A stretch of DNA of 64,000 nucleotides, taken from contig NZ_LT607412.1 of the NCBI RefSeq assembly GCF_900091455.1, positions 2,046,001 through 2,110,000 of the forward strand. The letters are read 5' to 3'. Source of the stretch: Micromonospora coriariae (lineage in GTDB: Bacteria; Actinomycetota; Actinomycetes; Mycobacteriales; Micromonosporaceae). Positions 59,405 through 64,000 of the stretch are shown in pieces. Position 1 is the first letter of the stretch, and every line of letters starts with the position of its first letter. Both the position numbers and the translations under genes were made by a program. The notes under the pieces were generated by a model. It had not been told where the DNA came from. It was given only the letters and a program-made list of their open reading frames with translations, and ran no database searches.

Positions 59405-60342
59405 CCGACCTGCTCACCCTCGGCGAGACGATGGCGGCCTTCCGCACCACCGGTCCCCTGCGGCTGGGCGGCACCGCCGGGATCTCGGTCGCCGGGTCCG
59501 AGTCGACAGTGGCCATCGGCCTGGCCCGGCTCGGCCACCGGGCCGCCTGGGTCGGGGTCACCGGCGCCGACGAGCCCGGCGAGCTGGTCCGCCGCACACT
59601 GCGCGCCGAGGGCGTCGACCTGACCTGGTCCCGGGTGGACCCGACGGCCCCGACCGGACTGATCCTCTTCGAGTCCCGGGTCGCCGACATCAACCGGGTC
59701 ACCTACCACCGCACCGGGTCGGCCGGTTCCCGGCTGCGCTCCGCCGACGTCACCCCCGCCTTCGACCCGTCCCGGCCACCGCCCCGGCTGCTGCACATCA
59801 CCGGCATCACCTGCGCGCTGGGCGCCGAGCCGTACCAGGCCGTCGTGGCGGCCGTACGACTCGCCCGCACGGCGGGCAGCACCGTCTGCCTGGACGTCAA
59901 CCACCGGCACCGGCTCTGGTCGGTCGCCGAGGCCGGTGCCGCGCTACGGCCGCTGCTGCCGTCGGTCGACCTGGTGGTCGCCTCCGACGACGAGCTGGCC
60001 GTGCTGACCGACGCCGCCGACCCCGTCGCGGACCTGCTGGCGGCCGGCGTGACCGAGGTCGTGGTGAAGCACGGCGCCGACGGAGCGACCAGCCACAGCG
60101 CGGACGGCACAGTGCACCGGCCCGCCCGCACGGTGCCGGTGGTGGACACCGTCGGCGCCGGCGACGCCTTCGTGGCCGGTCTGCTCTCCGCCTGGCTGGA
60201 CGGGGCCGACGCGCCGGCCCGGCTGGACCGGGCGGTCACCACCGGCGCGTTCGCGGTGGCCACCCGGGGTGACTGGGAGGGCCTGCCCGACCGGGCCGAG
60301 CTGACGCTGCTCGACCACGGCCCCGGCGGCACCGTGCGCTGA
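59401..60342 (+). CDS. PfkB-family sugar kinase (KDG/KDGal kinase)
   Basis: A 313-aa ribokinase-fold kinase. The PfkB signature is DTVGAGDAFVAGLLSAWLDG (near 246-265, catalytic Asp in GAGD), and the substrate lid is near GGTAGISVAGSESTVAIGLARLG. The family phosphorylates 2-keto-3-deoxygluconate and similar acids, so with DgoD and DgoA it should phosphorylate 2-keto-3-deoxygalactonate. E. coli uses the unrelated DgoK for this. GTG start overlaps the dgoA stop. Substrate from context. Confidence 0.9.
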   Translation: MTDLLTLGETMAAFRTTGPLRLGGTAGISVAGSESTVAIGLARLGHRAAWVGVTGADEPGELVRRTLRAEGVDLTWSRVDPTAPTGLILFESRVADINRVTYHRTGSAGSRLRSADVTPAFDPSRPPPRLLHITGITCALGAEPYQAVVAAVRLARTAGSTVCLDVNHRHRLWSVAEAGAALRPLLPSVDLVVASDDELAVLTDAADPVADLLAAGVTEVVVKHGADGATSHSADGTVHRPARTVPVVDTVGAGDAFVAGLLSAWLDGADAPARLDRAVTTGAFAVATRGDWEGLPDRAELTLLDHGPGGTVR

Positions 60343-60371
60343 CCACCGGGACGGATCTTTGAAGGAGCGAA

Positions 60372-61256
60372 ATGGAGCTGACCGAACCGACCGTGTGGAG
60401 CGCCGACCGGTTGGAGCTGGGCGAGGGGCTACGCTGGGTGGCCGACCGGCTGGTCCTGGTCGACCTGCTGGCCGGTCGGCTGCTGGAGACCGCCGGCGAC
60501 CGGCGCGGCCCGCTGCGGGAGCTGCGCCGGCTTGACGTCCCATTGGGCGCGGTCGCCCCGGTGGCCGGCAGTCCCGGCGGCTGGCTCGCCGCCGCCGGCA
60601 CCGGCGTCGCGCTGCTGCCCGCCACCGGTGACCCCCGACCGGTCGCCGACCTGGTCTCCGGCGGACCCGAGCCGGCCCGGATGAACGACGCTGTCGCCGA
60701 CCCGCACGGCCGGTTCTGGGCGGGCAGCATGACGTACGCCGCGGTGCCCGGTGGGGGCACGCTGTACCGGCTGGCTCCCGGCGCGGCCCCGGTGCCGGCC
60801 GTGACCGGTTTGACGGTGCCGAACGGCCCGGCCTTCGACGCCGCCGGCACCACCATGTACCTGGCCGACTCGCCGCGCGGCGAGGTCGATCGGTTCCGCG
60901 TCGACCCGCACACCGGCGCACTGCACGGGCGGGAGCCGTTCCTGCGGCTGACCACCGCCGAAGGCGGCCCGGACGGGATGACGGTCGACGCGGCAGGTCA
61001 CCTCTGGGTCGCGCTGTGGGGCGGCTCGGCCGTGCGCCGCTACCGACCGGACGGCACGCTGGACCGGGAGATCCGGCTGCCGGCGACGCAGCCGGCCGGC
61101 ATCTGCCTGGGTGGCCCGGACCTGCGCCGGCTCTTCATCGGCACCGCCCGGTACGGGCTCGCGCCGGCCGGACCGCTGGACGGCGCGCTGCTCGCGGTGG
61201 ACGTCCCGGTCCCCGGCCTGCCCACCGCGCTCGCCGCCGCGCCCGACGTCAGCTGA
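60372..61256 (+). CDS. SMP-30/gluconolactonase family lactonase
   Basis: A 294-aa six-bladed beta-propeller lactonase. Metal-binding residues occur in the usual order: Glu in LGEGLRW (near 18), Asn in ARMNDAV (near 104), Asn in TVPNGPAF (near 151) and Asp in GGPDGMTVD (near 202). In this operon it would hydrolyse galactono-1,4-lactone made by the dehydrogenase, giving galactonate. GAAGGAG 6 nt before the ATG. It is the last gene of the plus operon, or co-transcribed with the next. Confidence 0.9.
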   Translation: MELTEPTVWSADRLELGEGLRWVADRLVLVDLLAGRLLETAGDRRGPLRELRRLDVPLGAVAPVAGSPGGWLAAAGTGVALLPATGDPRPVADLVSGGPEPARMNDAVADPHGRFWAGSMTYAAVPGGGTLYRLAPGAAPVPAVTGLTVPNGPAFDAAGTTMYLADSPRGEVDRFRVDPHTGALHGREPFLRLTTAEGGPDGMTVDAAGHLWVALWGGSAVRRYRPDGTLDREIRLPATQPAGICLGGPDLRRLFIGTARYGLAPAGPLDGALLAVDVPVPGLPTALAAAPDVS

Positions 61257-61359
61257 CCGGAGGCATATCGGACGCCGGGGTGGGAATGACCACCTGCGGT
61301 CGGCGTGGGCCCGGCCGACCGGTAGGGGGCGAGGCGATGAGATCCGTGCGGTGGGCGTC

Positions 61360-62463
61360 ATGAACGGGCCGGTCGGCGACGAGCCGCTCGGCGAGCTGGA
61401 GCTGGTGCACACCTTCACCGGCGCGATGCCGACCGGGGTGAGCGTCTCGCACCGGGGCCGGATCTTCGTCAACTTCCCCAAGTGGGGTGACGAGGTGCCG
61501 GCCACCGTCGTCGAGCTGCGCGACGGCCGGGAGGTGCCCTACCCCGACCAGCCGTGGAACGACCCGTCGGGCGATGACGACGCGGACGCGTTCGTCTCGG
61601 TGCAGAGCATCGTGGTGGACCCGGCCGACCGGCTCTGGGTGCTGGACACCGGCAGCCCGATGTTCCAGCCGACGAAGCCGGGCGGGCCGAAGCTGGTCCG
61701 GATCGATCTGGACACCGACATGGTGGCCCAGGTGATCACCTTTCCGCCGGACGTGGCGCTGCCCACGACGTACCTCAACGACGTCCGCTTCGACCTGCGG
61801 CGGGGCGAGTCGGGGGTCGCGTACATCACCGACTCGGCGAGCACGGGGCCGAACGGGATCATCGTGGTGGACCTGGCCAGTGGGGCCTCCTGGCGGCGGC
61901 TGCACGACCACCCGTCGACGAAGGCGGAGCCGCTGACAACGTTCCGCCCGGTGGTCGAGGGCCGGCCCTTCCTCGAGCGGCCGGCGGACGGGCCACCGAA
62001 ACCCGTGTCGATGGGCGCCGACGGCATCGCCATCTCGGCCGACGGCACCCGGTTGCACTACTGCCCGCTGGCGTCCCGGCGCTGGTACAGCGTGTCCACC
62101 GAGGCGCTGGCCGACCCGGCGGTCACCCAGGAGGCGGTCGCGGCGACCGTGGTCGACGAGGGTGACAAGGGCACCGCGTCCGACGGGCTGGAGACCGACG
62201 ACGCCGGGCGGCTCTACCTGACCTCGTACGAGCACAACGCGGTGCTGCGCCGGCGGCCGGACGGCGAGTACGAGACCCTGGTCCACGACCCTCGACTGCT
62301 CTGGCCGGACACCATGTCGGTGGCCGCCGACGGGCACCTCTACGTGACAGCCAACCAGCTGCACCGGCAACCGCAGTACCAGCGGGGGCAGGACCTGCGG
62401 CGCCGACCGTACGCGCTGTTCCGCACCCGGATCGACGCCGGGCCGGTGCTCCTGCGCCGCTGA
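61360..62463 (+). CDS. Major royal jelly/L-dopachrome tautomerase-related protein
   Basis: A 367-aa protein of the MRJP/Yellow type, a six-bladed propeller distantly related to SMP-30. Typical segments are SVSHRGRIFVNFPKWGDEVPATV (residues 28-50), WVLDTGSP, YLNDVRFDLRRGESG and YVTANQLHR at the end. Known bacterial members are poorly understood. It lies after the lactonase in the same direction, 103 bp on, so it may be a second lactonase or tautomerase. Start ATG 61360; GTG 61351 is an alternative. Confidence 0.78.
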   Translation: MNGPVGDEPLGELELVHTFTGAMPTGVSVSHRGRIFVNFPKWGDEVPATVVELRDGREVPYPDQPWNDPSGDDDADAFVSVQSIVVDPADRLWVLDTGSPMFQPTKPGGPKLVRIDLDTDMVAQVITFPPDVALPTTYLNDVRFDLRRGESGVAYITDSASTGPNGIIVVDLASGASWRRLHDHPSTKAEPLTTFRPVVEGRPFLERPADGPPKPVSMGADGIAISADGTRLHYCPLASRRWYSVSTEALADPAVTQEAVAATVVDEGDKGTASDGLETDDAGRLYLTSYEHNAVLRRRPDGEYETLVHDPRLLWPDTMSVAADGHLYVTANQLHRQPQYQRGQDLRRRPYALFRTRIDAGPVLLRR

Positions 62464-62514
62464 CCGCACTGGAGCTGCCCGTCGGTCGAGCGGGTGGCAG
62501 GCATGGCGGGGCGG

Positions 62515-62533
62515 CCGGCGGGTAGCCCGCCGG
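62515..62533 (+). other. Hairpin directly before the DUF421 start codon
   Basis: CCGGCGGG-TAG-CCCGCCGG is an 8-bp stem that ends at the base before the ATG at 62534. There is no Shine-Dalgarno sequence. It could be a terminator of the previous gene or could limit ribosome access. Confidence 0.5.
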
Positions 62534-63061
62534 ATGGCCGACTGGTCAGAGGTGTTACTCCCGGACACCCCGCTGTTGGAGATCGTGGTCCGGGGCAGCG
62601 TCATGTACCTCGCGCTCTTCACGCTGCTGCGGGTCATCCTCAAGCGGGAGAGCGGCACCACCGGCGTCAGCGACCTGCTGGTGATCGTGCTGCTCGCCGA
62701 CGCGGCGCAGAACGGCCTGTCGGGCGGCTACAGCTCGGTCACCGACGGGGTGCTGCTGGTCGCCGTGATCATCGGTTGGTCGTACCTGTTGAACGCCGTC
62801 GCCTACCGCTGGCCCGCCGCCGCCCGGCTGGTCCGGCCGGGCTCGCTGGTGCTGGTGCGGGACGGACGGATCATGCGCACGAACATGCGGCGCGAGCTGA
62901 TCACCGACGAGGAGTTGCACGCCCTGCTGCGGAAGCAGGGCGTCACCGACCTCGCCGAGGTCCGCGAGGTGCGGATGGAGTCCGACGGCCAGTTCAGCGT
63001 CACCACCCGCACGCAAGGCCGATCCCGGAACGCCGGCGACGCGTCGGGCGGCCCGGGCTGA
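62534..63061 (+). CDS. DUF421 (YetF-like) membrane protein
   Basis: A 175-aa protein with three N-terminal helices (about 16-34, 45-62 and 72-92) and a cytosolic DUF421 domain (100-165, RPGSLVLVRDGRIMRTNMRRELITDEELHALLRKQGV). It keeps the family ATGVSDLLVIVLLADAAQNG-like segment (GVSDLLVIVLLADAAQNGLS). Function unknown; B. subtilis relatives are linked to sporulation or envelope stress. No ribosome site, and a hairpin abuts the ATG. Confidence 0.87.
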   Translation: MADWSEVLLPDTPLLEIVVRGSVMYLALFTLLRVILKRESGTTGVSDLLVIVLLADAAQNGLSGGYSSVTDGVLLVAVIIGWSYLLNAVAYRWPAAARLVRPGSLVLVRDGRIMRTNMRRELITDEELHALLRKQGVTDLAEVREVRMESDGQFSVTTRTQGRSRNAGDASGGPG

Positions 63062-63100
63062 CGACCGGCCGGCGTGCCAAATCAGGCAGCTCGGGGTGGG

Positions 63101-63856
63101 TCAGCGGGTCGGCAGGGCCCGGTCCAGCAGGTCGAACAGGGCTGCCCAGTGCCGCTCGGTGGCCTGCTCGTCGTACGCCGGGGTGTCGGCCATGGTGAAG
63201 CCGTGGTGCGCACCCGCGTTCAGCTCGGAGCGGTACCGCACGCCGGCGGCATCGAGCGCCTTCTCCAGCGTCGCGATCTGCTCGGGCGTCATCGACTGGT
63301 CCTTGTCGGCGTGCCCGAAGTACACCTCACCGGTGATCGAGCCGACGCCCAGGTGCGGGCTGTCCGGTGCCTCGGTGACGATCCGCCCGCCGTGGAAACT
63401 CGCCGCTGCGGCGATCCGGTCCGGGTGCGCCTCGATGGCCCGCAGGGCGTTCGTGCCGCCCATGCAGTAGCCGGTGATCGCCACGGGGCCGGGCCGCACG
63501 TCGTCGCGGGCCGCCAGGAAGTCGAGGTACGAGCCGGTGTCCCGGCTGACCACGTCGGCGGTCAGCCCCCGGATGAACGGCATGACCTTCTCGACGATCG
63601 CGCCGCGCTGGTCCGCCTCGCCGAGGCGGGACAGGTCGGACAGCGGCGCGCGGCCGGCCCGGTACAACAGGTGGGGCGTCAGCACCAGGTAACCCCGGGC
63701 GGCGATCCGCTCCGCCATCTCCACCAGGCGCGGACGCGGGCCGAACGCGTCCTGGAAGAGCAGCACCGCCGGAAACGGGCCGTCCCCGTCCGGCCGGGTG
63801 AGGCACGCGTCCGCGACCCCGTCGCCGGTCGGGATGTCCACAGTCGTCGTCTGCAC
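63101..63856 (-). CDS. Dienelactone hydrolase family protein
   Basis: A 251-aa alpha/beta hydrolase. The nucleophile is Cys in GYCMGG (near residue 130), with Asp in HADKD (near 188) and His in GAHHGFTM (near 222), the Cys-Asp-His triad of dienelactone hydrolases. Such enzymes open lactones or cleave esters; the natural substrate is unknown. AGGAGG lies 6 nt before the GTG start. It converges with DUF421. Confidence 0.9.
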   Translation of the reverse strand: MQTTTVDIPTGDGVADACLTRPDGDGPFPAVLLFQDAFGPRPRLVEMAERIAARGYLVLTPHLLYRAGRAPLSDLSRLGEADQRGAIVEKVMPFIRGLTADVVSRDTGSYLDFLAARDDVRPGPVAITGYCMGGTNALRAIEAHPDRIAAAASFHGGRIVTEAPDSPHLGVGSITGEVYFGHADKDQSMTPEQIATLEKALDAAGVRYRSELNAGAHHGFTMADTPAYDEQATERHWAALFDLLDRALPTR

Positions 63857-63968
63857 CAGGTCCTCCTCGTACGCCCACCGTTGATCCGTTCGGAACGCTA
63901 CCCGGCACGTCGGGTCGCCCCACCGGCAACCGACGTGAACAGGGCGTCAAGGATTGGCGGTGGCCCAG

Positions 63969-64000
63969 TCAGGGCCGGTAGCGGTAGCCCATTCCCGGCT
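63969..64000 (-). CDS. C-terminal end of a possible OmpR/KdpE-type response regulator (partial)
   Basis: The minus-strand frame at the edge ends PGMGYRYRP before a TGA. Winged-helix response regulators end in this way, and KdpE proteins in particular end TEPGMGYRF. Only ten codons are inside the window, so the assignment is a weak inference. Confidence 0.35.
   Translation of the reverse strand, partial: PGMGYRYRP

Overview
This window comes from a high-GC actinomycete, most likely a Micromonosporaceae member (Micromonospora or a close relative). Third codon positions are almost all G or C, GTG and occasional TTG starts are frequent, and many genes have actinobacterial hallmarks: a DUF3117 microprotein, a ClgR/PopR-like regulator beside clpP, a mycothiol-type thioredoxin-fold protein, SigE-family ECF sigma factors and CBM2-carrying cellulases. 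Genus assignment is inference; no rRNA is present. One tRNA, Arg(CCT), is present. I see no CRISPR array, no prophage and no transposase.

Left part (0-13.4 kb) is conserved core. An O-methyltransferase, a DUF3117 protein, Tag glycosylase, a DivIVA-domain protein and a FolP2-like pseudo-dihydropteroate synthase recall, from memory, the mycobacterial Rv1207-Rv1220c neighbourhood, although rearranged. Leucyl aminopeptidase, a PaaX regulator with an enoyl-CoA hydratase, an orphan NuoA, a cell-surface protein and the korAB 2-oxoacid:ferredoxin oxidoreductase complete this part.

The middle (13.4-34.5 kb) is mixed. It holds a secreted trypsin with a VCBS-repeat tail, azoR with a divergent MarR gene, a 2TM-RCK potassium channel, an ECF sigma factor with a membrane partner, a PopR/ClgR-like activator with a lone clpP, a lipoprotein, the tRNA, an MFS pump, a secreted GH6 cellulase with a CebR-type operator, a CGNR regulator opposite an MFS pump, and a MarR gene opposite an Rv2466c-like protein with twin perfect palindromes between them. 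Decayed genes lie among these: a GMC oxidoreductase tail, a siderophore-type acetyltransferase with its middle deleted, and a frameshifted sigma-B-type region 4.

From 34.5 to 39.5 kb a minus-strand, translationally coupled carbohydrate operon encodes a 57-aa protein, two GT4 glycosyltransferases, an alpha-helical-barrel protein and a GH130 phosphorylase-like enzyme. From 40 to 47.4 kb come DUF5994, LtrA, an HxlR/SDR/SnoaL group, an HxlR/DHA2 efflux pair and a zinc alcohol dehydrogenase.

The most coherent system is at 47.7-61.3 kb: two divergent operons that together look like a complete alpha-galactoside utilisation route. On the minus strand are a lipoprotein sugar-binding protein, two ABC permeases, an intracellular GH36 alpha-galactosidase and a secreted GH27 alpha-galactosidase. 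On the plus strand are an SDR (probable galactose dehydrogenase), a GntR/FadR regulator, galactonate dehydratase (DgoD), a mutarotase-like protein, KDPGal aldolase (DgoA), a PfkB sugar-acid kinase and an SMP-30 lactonase. This is the De Ley-Doudoroff (non-Leloir) galactose pathway, with a PfkB kinase where enterobacteria use DgoK. A second beta-propeller protein, a DUF421 membrane protein, a dienelactone hydrolase and the last residues of a possible KdpE-type response regulator finish the window.

A recurring feature is a TANNNT box 6-8 nt before the start codon with no Shine-Dalgarno sequence. This pattern predicts leaderless mRNAs for at least nine genes, most of them regulators or single-gene units.
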